A DNA stretch of 64,000 nt from Nocardioides sp. GY 10127 (lineage in GTDB: Bacteria > Actinomycetota > Actinomycetes > Propionibacteriales > Nocardioidaceae): NCBI RefSeq assembly GCF_004919085.1, contig NZ_STGL01000001.1, positions 124,001 through 188,000 of the forward strand, given 5' to 3'. Under the pieces are notes generated by a model that saw only the letters and a list, made by a program, of their open reading frames with translations, did not search any database and was not told where the DNA came from. Each line of letters begins with the position of its first letter. The first letter of the stretch is position 1. This document shows, piece by piece, positions 45,237 to 53,992 of the stretch. The translations under genes and the position numbers were made by a program.

Positions 45237-46763
45237 ATGACCGAGGGCTACAAGGACCGGATCGGCCTGCTGATCCGCGACGCCCGCAAGCACCGCGGCC
45301 TGACCCAGCAGCAGCTCGCCGAGCGCCTGGGCACCAGCCAGAGCGCCGTGAACCGCATCGAGCGGGGCCAGCAGAACCTGAGCCTGGAGATGATCGCGCG
45401 CATCGGCACCGCGCTGGACTCGGAGATCGTGGCGCTCGGCGCCGGCCCGGTCCACCTGCGCATCACCGGCCCGACGACGCTGTCGGGCGACATCGAGGTC
45501 AAGACCTCCAAGAACGCCGGCGTGGCGCTGCTGTGCGCCTCGCTGCTCAACAAGGGCCGCACGGTCCTGCGTCGCGTGGCCCGGATCGAGGAGGTCAACC
45601 GCCTCCTCGAGGTCCTGGGCAGCCTCGGCGTCCAGACCCGCTGGCTCAACGACGAGAACGACCTTGAGATCGTGCCGCCGAAGACGCTGCGCCTCGACGC
45701 CATCGACGAGGAGGCGGCTCGCCGCACCCGCTCGGTGATCATGTTCCTGGGCCCGCTGCTGCACCGCGCCGAGTCCTTCGACCTGCCCTACGCCGGCGGC
45801 TGCAACCTCGGCACGCGCACGGTCGAGCCACACATGGCGGCCCTGCGCCCCTTCGGCCTCGAGGTCAAGGCCAGCGACCGGCAGTACCACGCGTCGGTCA
45901 ACCGGGCGATCGAGCCGGACCGCCCCATCGTCCTCACCGAGCGCGGCGACACCGTCACCGAGAACGCCCTCATGGCGGCCGCGCTGCACACCGGCACCAC
46001 CGTCATCCGCAACGCCTCGTCCAACTACATGGTCCAAGACCTCTGCTTCTACCTGCAGAAGCTCGGGGTCCGGGTGGATGGCGTGGGGACGACCACGCTG
46101 ACCGTCACCGGTGTCGAGGACATCGACGTGGACGTCGACTACGCGCCGTCCGAGGACCCGATCGAGGCGATGAGCCTCCTCGCGGCCGCGATCGTGACCC
46201 GCTCCTCCATCACCATCAAACGGGTGCCGATCGAGTTCCTCGAGATCGAGCTCGCGACCCTGGAGCAGATGGGCTTCGTCTACGAGCGCAGCGAGGAGTA
46301 CACGGCCCGCAACGGCCACACCCGCCTCGTCGACATCACGACGCACCCCAGCGACCTCACGGCCCCGCGGGACAAGATCCACCCGCTGCCGTTCCCCGGC
46401 CTCAACATCGACAACCTGCCGTTCTTCGCGGTCATCGGTGCGGTCGCCCAGGGTCAGACGCTGCTGCACGACTGGGTGTACGAGAACCGCGCGATCTACC
46501 TCACCGAGCTCGCCAAGCTGGGCGGCAACGTCAAGCTGCTCGACCCGCACCGCGTGATGATCGAGGGCCCGACGCACTTCAGCGCCGCCGAGATCGTCTG
46601 CCCGCCGGCCCTGCGCCCGGCGGTCGTCCTGCTCCTCGCGATGCTGGCCTCGAAGGGGACGTCGGTCCTCCGCTCGACCTACGTGATCGCCCGTGGCTAC
46701 GAGGACCTCGCCGAGCGGCTCAACGAGCTCGGCGCGAACATCGAGTCGTTCCGCGACATCTGA
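45237..46763 (+). CDS. HTH (XRE) domain fused to MurA-like enolpyruvyl transferase
   Basis: In this 508-aa protein residues 7-66 are a clear XRE/Cro helix-turn-helix (LTQQQLAERLGTSQSAVNRI). The rest is an EPSP-synthase-fold UDP-N-acetylglucosamine 1-carboxyvinyltransferase. Active-site landmarks of MurA are present: KTSKNAG (Lys92/Asn93), the Cys loop YAGGCNLGTRTVEPH (Cys189), and a C-terminal RGYEDLAERLNELGANI. MurA makes UDP-GlcNAc-enolpyruvate, the first committed peptidoglycan step. Some positions differ (TRSVIMF for the usual RAS), so activity is not certain. A good ribosome site (GAGAGGGGAAGCG) supports the ATG. It may be a wall-precursor sensor, a second MurA or both. A terminator follows. 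Confidence 0.88.
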   Translation: MTEGYKDRIGLLIRDARKHRGLTQQQLAERLGTSQSAVNRIERGQQNLSLEMIARIGTALDSEIVALGAGPVHLRITGPTTLSGDIEVKTSKNAGVALLCASLLNKGRTVLRRVARIEEVNRLLEVLGSLGVQTRWLNDENDLEIVPPKTLRLDAIDEEAARRTRSVIMFLGPLLHRAESFDLPYAGGCNLGTRTVEPHMAALRPFGLEVKASDRQYHASVNRAIEPDRPIVLTERGDTVTENALMAAALHTGTTVIRNASSNYMVQDLCFYLQKLGVRVDGVGTTTLTVTGVEDIDVDVDYAPSEDPIEAMSLLAAAIVTRSSITIKRVPIEFLEIELATLEQMGFVYERSEEYTARNGHTRLVDITTHPSDLTAPRDKIHPLPFPGLNIDNLPFFAVIGAVAQGQTLLHDWVYENRAIYLTELAKLGGNVKLLDPHRVMIEGPTHFSAAEIVCPPALRPAVVLLLAMLASKGTSVLRSTYVIARGYEDLAERLNELGANIESFRDI

Positions 46764-46780
46764 GCCGCACGCGCTCCGGC

Positions 46781-46822
46781 GACCCCCGTCGTCCTCCCTT
46801 CACCGGATGGACGGCGGGGGTC
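46781..46822 (+). terminator. Hairpin terminator after HTH-MurA gene
   Basis: GACCCCCGTCGTCC pairs with GGACGGCGGGGGTC (one G-U pair) with a 14-nt loop, 18 bp after the stop. Confidence 0.8.
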
Positions 46823-46858
46823 CTCCCGTTCCCGGGCCCGAACCGACATACTGCGCCG

Positions 46859-47749
46859 GTGAGCACGCCCGTGACCGGCCATCCGTACCTGGACAGGGTG
46901 CACGACCGCCCGGGCTCGGTCCTGGCCATGGCCCACCGCGGCGGCGCCCGCCACCCCGAGGTGGAGGGGCTGGAGAACACGCGCACGGCCTTCGCCCACG
47001 CCGTCGCGCTGGGGTACGACTACCTGGAGACGGACGTCCACGCGACCCGTGACGGCGTGCTCCTCGCCTTCCACGACGACCGCCTCGACCGCGTCACCGA
47101 CCGGCGGGGCCGGATCGCCGACCTCACCGCTGCCGAGGCGCGCCGCGCCCGGGTCGGCGGTCGCGAGCCCGTCCCCACCTTCGACGAGCTCCTGGAGGCG
47201 TTCCCCCACGCCCGGTTCAACGTCGACCTCAAGTCGGCGGCGGCGGTCCGGCCGCTGGCCGAGACGATCGCCGCGCACGGGGCCTGGGAGCGGGTCCTCG
47301 TCGGCTCGTTCGGCCCCGGGCGGCTGGCGGCCTTCCGCCGGGCCACGCACGGTCGGGTCGCGACGTCCGCCTCTCCCCCGGAGGTCGCCGCGTTCGTGGC
47401 GCCCCGCACCCCCGGTTCCGTGCTGCGCAGGCTGGCGCGCAGCGTCCGCGCCCTCCAGGTCCCGGTCGCGCAGCGGGTGCCCTCGGATCCCCGGGGGGTG
47501 GTGGTGCCCGTGGTGACCCCGCGGCTCGTCGACCGGGCGCACGACGTGGGCGTGCACGTCCACGTGTGGACGGTGGACGACCCGGCCGAGATGCGCCGGC
47601 TGCTCGACCTCGGCGTCGACGGCCTCATCACCGACCGCACCGACGTCCTGCGCACCGTGCTGGAGGAGCGCGGCCTGTGGCTGCCCGCCACCGCCGCCGC
47701 CCCGCCGACCGGCCGGACGGACCGACCCACCCAGGAGGACCCGAGATGA
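46859..47749 (+). CDS. Glycerophosphodiester phosphodiesterase
   Basis: This 296-aa GDPD-family barrel shows MAHRGGARHPE with the catalytic His/Arg, LENTRTAF, YLETDVHATRDG (Glu/Asp metal ligands), AFHDDRLDRVT (second His), FNVDLKS, and WTVDDPAEMRRLLDLGVDG with the C-terminal ITDRTD. It hydrolyses glycerophosphodiesters to glycerol-3-phosphate and an alcohol. It has no signal peptide. The GTG start at 46859 has only weak upstream purines. The stop overlaps the next ATG. Confidence 0.92.
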   Translation: MSTPVTGHPYLDRVHDRPGSVLAMAHRGGARHPEVEGLENTRTAFAHAVALGYDYLETDVHATRDGVLLAFHDDRLDRVTDRRGRIADLTAAEARRARVGGREPVPTFDELLEAFPHARFNVDLKSAAAVRPLAETIAAHGAWERVLVGSFGPGRLAAFRRATHGRVATSASPPEVAAFVAPRTPGSVLRRLARSVRALQVPVAQRVPSDPRGVVVPVVTPRLVDRAHDVGVHVHVWTVDDPAEMRRLLDLGVDGLITDRTDVLRTVLEERGLWLPATAAAPPTGRTDRPTQEDPR

Positions 47750-49143
47750 GCACGATGGTCACCGGGGCGGCCGCGATCCCGCCCGAGGAGCGACGCCGTC
47801 AGCAGCACGCCTGGAACTGGTACGACTGGGCGAACTCGGCGTTCTACACGACCGTCCTCACGGTCATGTTCGCGCCGTACATGATCACGGTCGCCGGCCG
47901 GGCTGCCGGCTGCACGGACGCGGACGAGACGTGCCGCCGGACGGTGGACGTGCTGGGTCTGCACGTGGCCGCCGGCTCCCTGCCGGCGTACCTGACGAGC
48001 TTCGCGACCATCGCCAGCGCCTTCGTCCTGCCTGTGGTCGGCGCGTTCGTCGACCGCTCCCGGCGCAAGAAGCTCCACATGGCCGGGTTCGCGTGGGCGG
48101 GGTCGTTCTTCGCCGCGATGCTGTTCTTCCTGCAGGGCGACGCCTGGCAGATCGGCGCCGTGGCCGTGGTCGCCTCCAGCCTCCTCGGCGGCTGCTCCCT
48201 GGTCAGCTACTACGCGATCCTCGTGGAGATCTCCACCGAGGACGAGCGCGACCACGTGTCCTCACGCGGCTGGGCCTGGGGCTACCTGGGCGGCGGGCTG
48301 CTCCTCCTGGTGAACCTGATCCTGTTCCTGGGCCACGACGCCTTCGGCCTGACCTCCGAGATGGCGGTGCGCGTCTCGCTGCTGTCCGCGGCGGTGTGGT
48401 GGGCGGCCTTCACGGTCATCCCGTTCGTCCGCCTGCGCAACTACACGCCGCAGTCGCTGGTGCCCGCGGAGGGCGGTCTCTTCGCGCGCTCCTTCGGACA
48501 GCTGTTCACCACCCTCAAGGAGCTGCGCGCGTACCCCATGACGCTCACGTTCCTCGTCGCCTACCTCTTCTACAACGACGGCATCCAGACCGTCATCGTG
48601 AGCGCCTCGACCTACGGCGCCGAGCAGCTGGGGATGTCCCAGACGATTCTCATCGCCACGATCCTGCTCCTCCAGTTCGTCGCGTACGGCGGTGCCCTCC
48701 TCTTCGGCCGGCTGGCCCGGACCCGGGGTGCCTACCGCTCGCTGCTGTGGGGCACGTTCGGCTGGATGGGGGTCGTGGTCGTGGCCATCCTGCTCCCGCC
48801 CGTCAGCGCCGGGGCCGGGCTGGCCATCACCCTGTTCCTGCTGGTCGCGTTCGCCATCGGCATCGTCATGGGCGGCACCCAGGCCCTCTCGCGCTCCTTC
48901 TTCAGCCAGCTCATCCCCCGCGGTCGCGAGGGCGAGTACTTCGCGCTCTACAACGCCTGCGAACGGGGGACGTCGTGGTTCGGCACGCTCCTGTTCGGAC
49001 TGGTCTTCCAGCTCACCGGCTCCTACCGCCCGGCGATCCTGGCCCTGATCGTGTTCTTCGTCCTGGGCGCGTTCTTCCTGTTCCGGCTCGACCCCGAGCG
49101 GGGCATCCGGGAGGCCGGGAACACGGTCCCCAGCGTCGTGTGA
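47746..49143 (+). CDS. MFS transporter, UMF1/Atg22-like
   Basis: This 465-aa protein has about 12 membrane helices. The start WNWYDWANSAFYTTVLTVMF is the signature of the UMF1/vacuolar Atg22-like group; later features are SYYAILVEISTEDERDHVSS and GGTQALSRSFFSQLIP. In yeast Atg22 exports amino acids; the bacterial substrate is unknown. ATG 47746 has AGGAGG 8 bp upstream and overlaps the GDPD stop (ATGA), so the two are co-transcribed and may handle related lipid-derived or amino compounds. Confidence 0.88.
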   Translation: MSTMVTGAAAIPPEERRRQQHAWNWYDWANSAFYTTVLTVMFAPYMITVAGRAAGCTDADETCRRTVDVLGLHVAAGSLPAYLTSFATIASAFVLPVVGAFVDRSRRKKLHMAGFAWAGSFFAAMLFFLQGDAWQIGAVAVVASSLLGGCSLVSYYAILVEISTEDERDHVSSRGWAWGYLGGGLLLLVNLILFLGHDAFGLTSEMAVRVSLLSAAVWWAAFTVIPFVRLRNYTPQSLVPAEGGLFARSFGQLFTTLKELRAYPMTLTFLVAYLFYNDGIQTVIVSASTYGAEQLGMSQTILIATILLLQFVAYGGALLFGRLARTRGAYRSLLWGTFGWMGVVVVAILLPPVSAGAGLAITLFLLVAFAIGIVMGGTQALSRSFFSQLIPRGREGEYFALYNACERGTSWFGTLLFGLVFQLTGSYRPAILALIVFFVLGAFFLFRLDPERGIREAGNTVPSVV

Positions 49144-49221
49144 GGGCGCCCCGACAGGGCCTCCCGAGCACGCGGGATCACCGGACCGGCGGGGTCGGCA
49201 GCCACCTGGCTGGGCGTTTGT

Positions 49222-49248
49222 GGGAACACTCGGGCGGTCTGTACCGTT
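49222..49248 (+). promoter_or_regulatory. SigR/SigH-type promoter of rbpA
   Basis: GGGAAC (49222-49227) and GTT (49246-49248) are separated by exactly 18 bp. This matches the GGGAAY-N18-GTT consensus of actinobacterial thiol/oxidative-stress sigma factors (SigR of Streptomyces, SigH of mycobacteria). The predicted start of transcription would leave a leader of about 90 nt before rbpA. rbpA is a known member of this regulon in Streptomyces. Confidence 0.75.
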
Positions 49249-49346
49249 GACAACCTTGAACGCAGACCCACCGTCTACCCCGGCACCCCCGCCGGCTCCT
49301 GTCCGCAGGCGGTGAGCGGCGTCGCGATCCACACGGGAGGCCCAAC

Positions 49347-49727
49347 ATGGCAGAGCGCACACTGCGCGGCGCACGACTCGGAGGCCAGAGCTTCGAGGAC
49401 GAGCGCGGCATCGAGTTCGCGGCCCGGCAGCAGGTCGGTTACCGGTGCCCCCAGAACCACGAGTTCGAGATCACCATGTCCATCGAGGCCGAGGTGCCGG
49501 CCGTCTGGGAGTGCCCGCGCTGCGGCACCGAGGCGCTGAGCATCGCGGGCATCAAGCCCGAGGAGAAGGTCGAGAAGCCGGCCCGTACCCACTGGGACAT
49601 GCTCCTGGAGCGCCGCTCGGAGAAGGAGCTCGAGGACATCCTCAAGGAGCGCCTCGAGCTGCTCCGCGGCGGCGAGATCGGCCCCGCGCACCTGCACCGC
49701 GAGAACAAGAAGCGCACCTCCGCCTGA
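49347..49727 (+). CDS. rbpA: RNA polymerase-binding protein RbpA
   Basis: This 126-aa RbpA binds RNA polymerase and group 1/2 sigma factors and stabilises the open complex; it is actinobacteria-specific. Seen are the N-terminal MAERTLRGARLGGQSFEDE tail, the zinc fold with YRCPQNHEFEITM and WECPRCG, and the sigma-interacting C-terminal helix ARTHWDMLLERRSEKELE. Length and sequence are canonical. A SigR/SigH-like promoter lies 100 bp upstream. The stop codon lies in a hairpin shared with fxsA. Confidence 0.97.
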   Translation: MAERTLRGARLGGQSFEDERGIEFAARQQVGYRCPQNHEFEITMSIEAEVPAVWECPRCGTEALSIAGIKPEEKVEKPARTHWDMLLERRSEKELEDILKERLELLRGGEIGPAHLHRENKKRTSA

Positions 49728-49740
49728 GCAGGCTCAGGCG
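49721..49740. terminator. Bidirectional hairpin shared by rbpA and fxsA ends
   Basis: CGCCTGAGC-AG-GCTCAGGCG has a 9-bp perfect stem that contains the stop codons of both convergent genes. Confidence 0.55.
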
Positions 49741-50285
49741 CGAGGGGGTCCGTCCTCCTCGTCAGGCTCCACCACGTCGCCCCGGACGACGGGCCCCTGG
49801 CCCGGTCCGGGGCGTCGTGCGTCCCGGGTCCCCGTCGTCCCGCTGACGTCGGCGGCGAACCCGAGGAAGCCGTCGCCGCCCGCGAGCATCCGGGCGGTGA
49901 CGACCTGCGCGAGCAGGACCCGGAACAGCGGACGGGTGAACGGCAGGACCATCCCGAGCCCGACCACGTCGGTGACGAAGCCCGGGGTGAGCAGCAGCGT
50001 GCCACCGATGAGGACGAGCGCGCCGTCGGCCAGCTCCTTGGCGGGCATCCGACCGCTGGACAGCGCCTCGCGCAGCGACCGCCAGGCGACCGAGAACTCC
50101 CGCCGCACCAGGTAGGCGCCCAGGACGCTGTCGGCGACGAGGAGGAAGATCGTCCAGGCCGGGCCGATGACGCCCGACACCTGGAGCACCGTCCAGAGCT
50201 CGAGGAGCGGGACGCCGATGAAGGCGATCCCGAGCACCCAGCCCCAGACGCCCCGACGTCGACGGGGTGCGCCGGAGGCGCTCAT
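49734..50285 (-). CDS. fxsA: FxsA-family membrane protein
   Basis: This 183-aa protein has an FxsA domain: WVLGIAFIGVPLLELWTVLQV, then FLLVADSVLGAYLVRREF, and LIGGTLLLTPGFVTDVVGL, two to three inner-membrane helices. The cytoplasmic tail is Gly/Arg/acid-rich. In E. coli FxsA affects phage F exclusion when overproduced; its normal role is unknown. ATG 50285 overlaps the stop of the mannosyltransferase gene (ATGA), making it the last gene of the lnt operon. Confidence 0.88.
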   Translation of the reverse strand: MSASGAPRRRRGVWGWVLGIAFIGVPLLELWTVLQVSGVIGPAWTIFLLVADSVLGAYLVRREFSVAWRSLREALSSGRMPAKELADGALVLIGGTLLLTPGFVTDVVGLGMVLPFTRPLFRVLLAQVVTARMLAGGDGFLGFAADVSGTTGTRDARRPGPGQGPVVRGDVVEPDEEDGPPRA

Positions 50286-51067
50286 CGGACGGCCGTCGTC
50301 GCGGCGACGCCGGCACGACCGCGCAGACGGTCCCAGCGATCCGCGAGGCCCCAGCCCGTGATCCGGACGAGCGACTCCAGCGCCACGGCGCCGGTCATCT
50401 TGGAGTCGCCCCGCACGCGCTCGACGAAGTCGATCGGCACCTCGCGGACGCGCAACCCGGCGCGCAGCGTCCGCACGACGAGGTCGGTCTGGAAGACGTA
50501 CCCGGTCGACCGGACCTCGTCCAGGCGGATGGCCTCGAGGGCGCTGCGGCGGTACAGCCGGAAGCCCGCGGTGGCGTCGCGCACCGGGATGCCGAGCAGG
50601 AGGCGCACGTACAGGTTGCCGCCCCGGGAGAGGGCCTGTCGCTGCCAGGGCCAGTTCTCCACCGAGCCGCCGGGGACCCAGCGGGAGCCGATGACGAGGT
50701 CCGCCGGGTCGTCCGGGTCGGACACCGCGGCCAGGAGGCGGCCGAGCTGCTCCGGCTGGTGGGAGCCGTCGGCGTCCATCTCCCCCACGACGTCGTAGCC
50801 GGCCTCCAGGGCGTGCGCGAAGCCCGCGAGGTAGGCGGCGCCGAGCCCGCCCTTCCCGGTGCGGTGCAGCACGTGGACCTGCGGGTCGTGGGCGGCCAGG
50901 TCGTCGGCGAGGGCCCCGGTGCCGTCGGGCGAGGCGTCGTCGACGACCAGGACGTCGACGTCGGGCTGGGCGGCGCGCACCCGGCCCACGATCCAGGCGA
51001 GGTTGTCCGCCTCGTTGTAGGTGGGGACGACCATGACGGTGCGACCGAGGGGCACCTGCGTGCTCAT
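50282..51067 (-). CDS. ppm1: Polyprenol-phosphate mannose synthase (Ppm1/DPM1 type)
   Basis: This 261-aa GT2 glycosyltransferase shows VMVVPTYNEADN, VLVVDDASPDGTG, HRTGKGGLGAAY and the metal/nucleotide site EMDADGSHQPEQL, all typical of dolichol/polyprenol monophosphomannose synthases. It transfers mannose from GDP-mannose to polyprenol phosphate for lipoglycan and protein O-mannosylation. No C-terminal membrane domain is present. ATG 51067 overlaps the lnt stop (ATGA). In mycobacteria this enzyme is fused or paired with an Lnt-like membrane protein, matching the gene order here. Confidence 0.92.
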   Translation of the reverse strand: MSTQVPLGRTVMVVPTYNEADNLAWIVGRVRAAQPDVDVLVVDDASPDGTGALADDLAAHDPQVHVLHRTGKGGLGAAYLAGFAHALEAGYDVVGEMDADGSHQPEQLGRLLAAVSDPDDPADLVIGSRWVPGGSVENWPWQRQALSRGGNLYVRLLLGIPVRDATAGFRLYRRSALEAIRLDEVRSTGYVFQTDLVVRTLRAGLRVREVPIDFVERVRGDSKMTGAVALESLVRITGWGLADRWDRLRGRAGVAATTAVR

Positions 51068-52719
51068 GCGTGTTCTCCAGGGGTGGGACGGGTCGAGCCG
51101 ACGGGGACGTGGGTGGGGGCCGGGACGGGCGTGTGGTCGTCCGGGGCCGGGGCCTGGCCACCGCGAGCCCGACGCAGGCGCGCGCGGGCCCGGTCGCGCA
51201 GCCCGGGGCGGAACCGGAGGACGAGGGCCAGGGCCAGGGCGAGCACGGTGAGGAGCGCGAGGCCGCGCGCCACCCAGGGGCCGATCAGGATGCCGGGCGA
51301 GACGTCGTCGACGAGACCGACCTGGGCGTCGATGACGGCCGTGTCGCGCTTGGCCGCCGTCGCCACCACGGAGCCGTCGGGGGCGATGACGCCGGAGATG
51401 CCGTTGATCGACGCGACGGCGAGGTAGCGGCCGGCCTCGATGGCGCGCAGGCGGGTCATGGTGAACTGCTGCTCGAGCTGGTCGGTGTCGATGAACATGG
51501 CGTTCGAGGTCTGCACCGTGATGAGCTGGGCGCCGTTCGTGACCTGCTGCTGGAGCGTGTCGTCGTACCCGACGTCGAAGCAGATCAGGTCGGCGACCAG
51601 GAGACCGTCGGCGTCCAGCGGCTCGGTGCGGCGGCCCGGACGCATGTCCCGGCCGATGAGCTTGAGGTCGCCGAACGTGAAGTCGAAGTACTGGCGCAGC
51701 GGGATGTACTCGCCGTACGGGACGGGGTGCCACTTGGTGTAGCGGTCGCCGGCACCGGTCGTCGGGGACCAGACGATCCCCTGGTTCAGGACGTAGTCCT
51801 CGCCGTCGTCCACCATCGCTCCCACCAGCACGGGGGCGTTGATCGCGGCGACCGCGGCGAGGATGCCGGCGTGGGTCTGGGTGTCCGCGAACGGGTCCAC
51901 GGCGGTGGAGTTCTCGGGCCAGACGACGAGGTCGGGCTGCTGCTTCGTGCCGGCCGCGACCTGCTCGGCCAGGTCGACCGTGGCGTCCACGTGGTTCTGC
52001 GTGACCTGGCGGTAGTCGTAGAGGACGTCGTTGCCGGGTCCGGGGACGCCGCCCTGGACGACGGCGACCTGAGCGGTGCCCACGACCTCGCCCCTCCACG
52101 GCACCAGGACGGCACCGGCGGTGAGGGCGGCCAGCCCGACCAGCCCCAGGCCGGCGGGCACGAGACGCCTCAGCCTGGCCATCAGGGCGCTGGCCCCGGC
52201 GCTGGCCCCGGCGTCCTGCCACCGCACGACCGCGGCGGCCAGGAGGGTCGCGGAGAGGGCCAGGACGAAGGAGACGCCCACCATGCCGATCCACGGCAGC
52301 AGCTTCTCCAGCGGCGTGTCGATGCTGCTGAAGGCGAGTCGACCCCAGGGCATGCCGGAGAACGGCCAGGTGCTGCGCAGGTCCTCCAGCGCCACCCAGG
52401 CGGCGGCGACGGTCACCGGCCACCAGCGGTGGCGGGTGAGGAGGGCCGCGGCGGCGCCGGTGAGGCCGAAGAAGAAGGTCTCGAGGGAGGCGAGGCCGAT
52501 CCACGCGGCGAACGCGACGGCCGTCATCCAGTAGATGTGGGTGAAGTAGAAGCACCCGCCGAAGACGAGACCGGTGAGGAACCCCCGCCGCAGCCCCACG
52601 CCACGCACGGTGAGGACCAGGACCGCGACGCACACCGGTACGAGCAGCGTGAGACCCACGGGGTCGAAGGCGAACGACAGGGCCAGGCCTGCCGCGGCGG
52701 CCGCGAGGAGTCGTCGCAC
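51064..52719 (-). CDS. lnt: Apolipoprotein N-acyltransferase
   Basis: This 551-aa protein has about seven membrane helices and a nitrilase-like periplasmic domain. The catalytic triad is present: Glu269 (VVWPENST), Lys329 (RYTKWHPVPYGEYIPL) and Cys380 (ADLICFDVGY). It N-acylates the lipoprotein Cys in the last maturation step. The C-terminal ~45 residues are Arg/Pro-rich and cytoplasmic. GTG 52719 begins RRLLAAAAAGLAL. It is the first gene of the lnt-ppm1-fxsA operon; coupling to Ppm1 may bring the mannose donor enzyme to the membrane as in mycobacteria. Confidence 0.93.
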   Translation of the reverse strand: MRRLLAAAAAGLALSFAFDPVGLTLLVPVCVAVLVLTVRGVGLRRGFLTGLVFGGCFYFTHIYWMTAVAFAAWIGLASLETFFFGLTGAAAALLTRHRWWPVTVAAAWVALEDLRSTWPFSGMPWGRLAFSSIDTPLEKLLPWIGMVGVSFVLALSATLLAAAVVRWQDAGASAGASALMARLRRLVPAGLGLVGLAALTAGAVLVPWRGEVVGTAQVAVVQGGVPGPGNDVLYDYRQVTQNHVDATVDLAEQVAAGTKQQPDLVVWPENSTAVDPFADTQTHAGILAAVAAINAPVLVGAMVDDGEDYVLNQGIVWSPTTGAGDRYTKWHPVPYGEYIPLRQYFDFTFGDLKLIGRDMRPGRRTEPLDADGLLVADLICFDVGYDDTLQQQVTNGAQLITVQTSNAMFIDTDQLEQQFTMTRLRAIEAGRYLAVASINGISGVIAPDGSVVATAAKRDTAVIDAQVGLVDDVSPGILIGPWVARGLALLTVLALALALVLRFRPGLRDRARARLRRARGGQAPAPDDHTPVPAPTHVPVGSTRPTPGEHA

Positions 52720-53332
52720 CGCGCAACCGTAACCGGCACCCGCACGGATCGTGCAGCGGATGGCCGATCCCGGGCCGGTGGAAGCGCAGATCGGTGGACG
52801 CCCGTTGCCGGTGGCGACGGCCCACCCGGGAAGGCCGGGTCGGTCGCTCGCCTGGAGCGCTGGAACAACTCGGGAGGGCCCGGAGACCTTCGGTCCGACC
52901 TGGTACCCGATCCGGCTGACGGGGCAGGACGTTGTCTAGGGGGAACCGGTCCCTCCCGAGTCCGCTCTCGAACGCGCGAACCGACCTCCGCGGACCATGT
53001 CGGACAGGTGCCTGGCTCTCGACACCCTCCGACGCGACCACTCGGACGTCGGTCCGCCCCCCTCGATCTGTGGTGAGCGGCTCGCTTACCTTGGTGCTCG
53101 CGCGCCCTTCTGTCAAGCGGCGGTTGATCTGCGCGTATGACTGTTTGTGCAGGTCAGAGGCCTGGGTCGGTTGTCACGATCACCCTTCCGGATGATGAAC
53201 TGGTCCGGACCGAAATGCATCCGCCGGACGCACGACCTCCCAGGTCAGTGCCTAGGTCCGTGGCCCCGGGGTGGACGTGGTGGCGCGCCGCGTCCGCTGG
53301 GCGACCGTGGTGCGGCCGGCCCGGACGGGCCG
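52720..53332. other. Long intergenic region, no gene recognised
   Basis: This 613-bp region lies between lnt (start 52719) and the TetR gene (end 53333), both on minus. It should carry the lnt promoter on the left and the TetR terminator on the right. Short frames occur but none shows conserved sequence or a good ribosome site. Small symmetric spots are GCAC-GGATC-GTGC (about 52741) and GGTCCGGACC (53202-53211). The composition around 52,900-53,220 is less GC-rich, as in a promoter or an unannotated small RNA, but I cannot support either. Confidence 0.5.
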
Positions 53333-53974
53333 TCAGGCGGGGTCGGCCCCCAGCGCTCGGAGCGTCAGGTCGACGTAGGTCGCGGCGAGCTCCTCGACGT
53401 CGAGCGGGCCGTCCGGGCGGTACCAGCGGGCCACGCTGCTGCACATCTCGAGGACCGCCCGACGGGCGACGTCGGGCCGCGCCACGGTGAACGCCCCGTC
53501 CTCGCACCCGCGACGGATCTCCTCGGCCCAGAGCTGCTCGTAGGTGTCGCGGAGGTCGAGCACCTCGGCCCGGGTCCCCTCCCCCAGCGCCGCCAGCTCG
53601 CCGTCCACGACGCGCGTCTCCCGGCGACGCAGCGCGTGCTCGCGCACGTGCACGCGGACGAGCACGGCGACGCGGGTGCGCGGGTCGTCCTGCGGTGCGG
53701 CCGCCAGGTCCGCCACGGCGGCGTCCGTGAGCCGGGTCAGCGCCTGGCGCATGAGTCGCGCGAGGAGCTCCTCCTTCGTCCCCATCCAGTGGTAGAGGGA
53801 CGCCGAGGACAGGCCCGCGGCCTCCGCGAGCTGACGGATGCCCGTGCCGTGGAAGCCGCGCTCGGCGAAGAGGGTCAGCGCGGCGTCCTCCACGCGGGCG
53901 CCCGTGGTCCCCGTGGTCCCCGTGGTCCCCGAGGTTCCCGTGGTCCCCGCAGGGGTCCCGGCTGCTGTCGTCAC
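53333..53974 (-). CDS. TetR-family transcriptional regulator
   Basis: In this 213-aa regulator, after a Gly/Thr-rich leader made by a 9-bp repeat, a TetR HTH follows: VEDAALTLFAERGFHGTGIR, then QLAEAAGLSSASLYHWMGTK. The C-terminal ligand domain resembles TetR_C regulators of fatty-acyl or CoA metabolism. GTG 53974 is the start by family fit. It is divergent from the enoyl-CoA hydratase operon with a 14-bp palindrome (53995-54008) in the 97-bp gap, so it probably represses that operon and itself, with an acyl-CoA as the likely signal (inference). Confidence 0.85.
   Translation of the reverse strand: MTTAAGTPAGTTGTSGTTGTTGTTGARVEDAALTLFAERGFHGTGIRQLAEAAGLSSASLYHWMGTKEELLARLMRQALTRLTDAAVADLAAAPQDDPRTRVAVLVRVHVREHALRRRETRVVDGELAALGEGTRAEVLDLRDTYEQLWAEEIRRGCEDGAFTVARPDVARRAVLEMCSSVARWYRPDGPLDVEELAATYVDLTLRALGADPA
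53901..53945. repeat. 9-bp tandem repeat in TetR N-terminus
   Basis: Five tandem 9-bp units, CCCGTGGTC (the fourth reads CCCGAGGTT), encode a Gly-Thr-Thr-like repeat before the HTH. Copy-number change would keep the frame and only alter the length of the leader. Confidence 0.85.
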
Positions 53975-53992
53975 GGGCGCACTGTACCCATC

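Noticed and set aside
52720..53332. Small genes or an RNA in the lnt/TetR gap
   Set aside because: Short frames lack start signals and conserved motifs, and I could not draw a convincing RNA structure.
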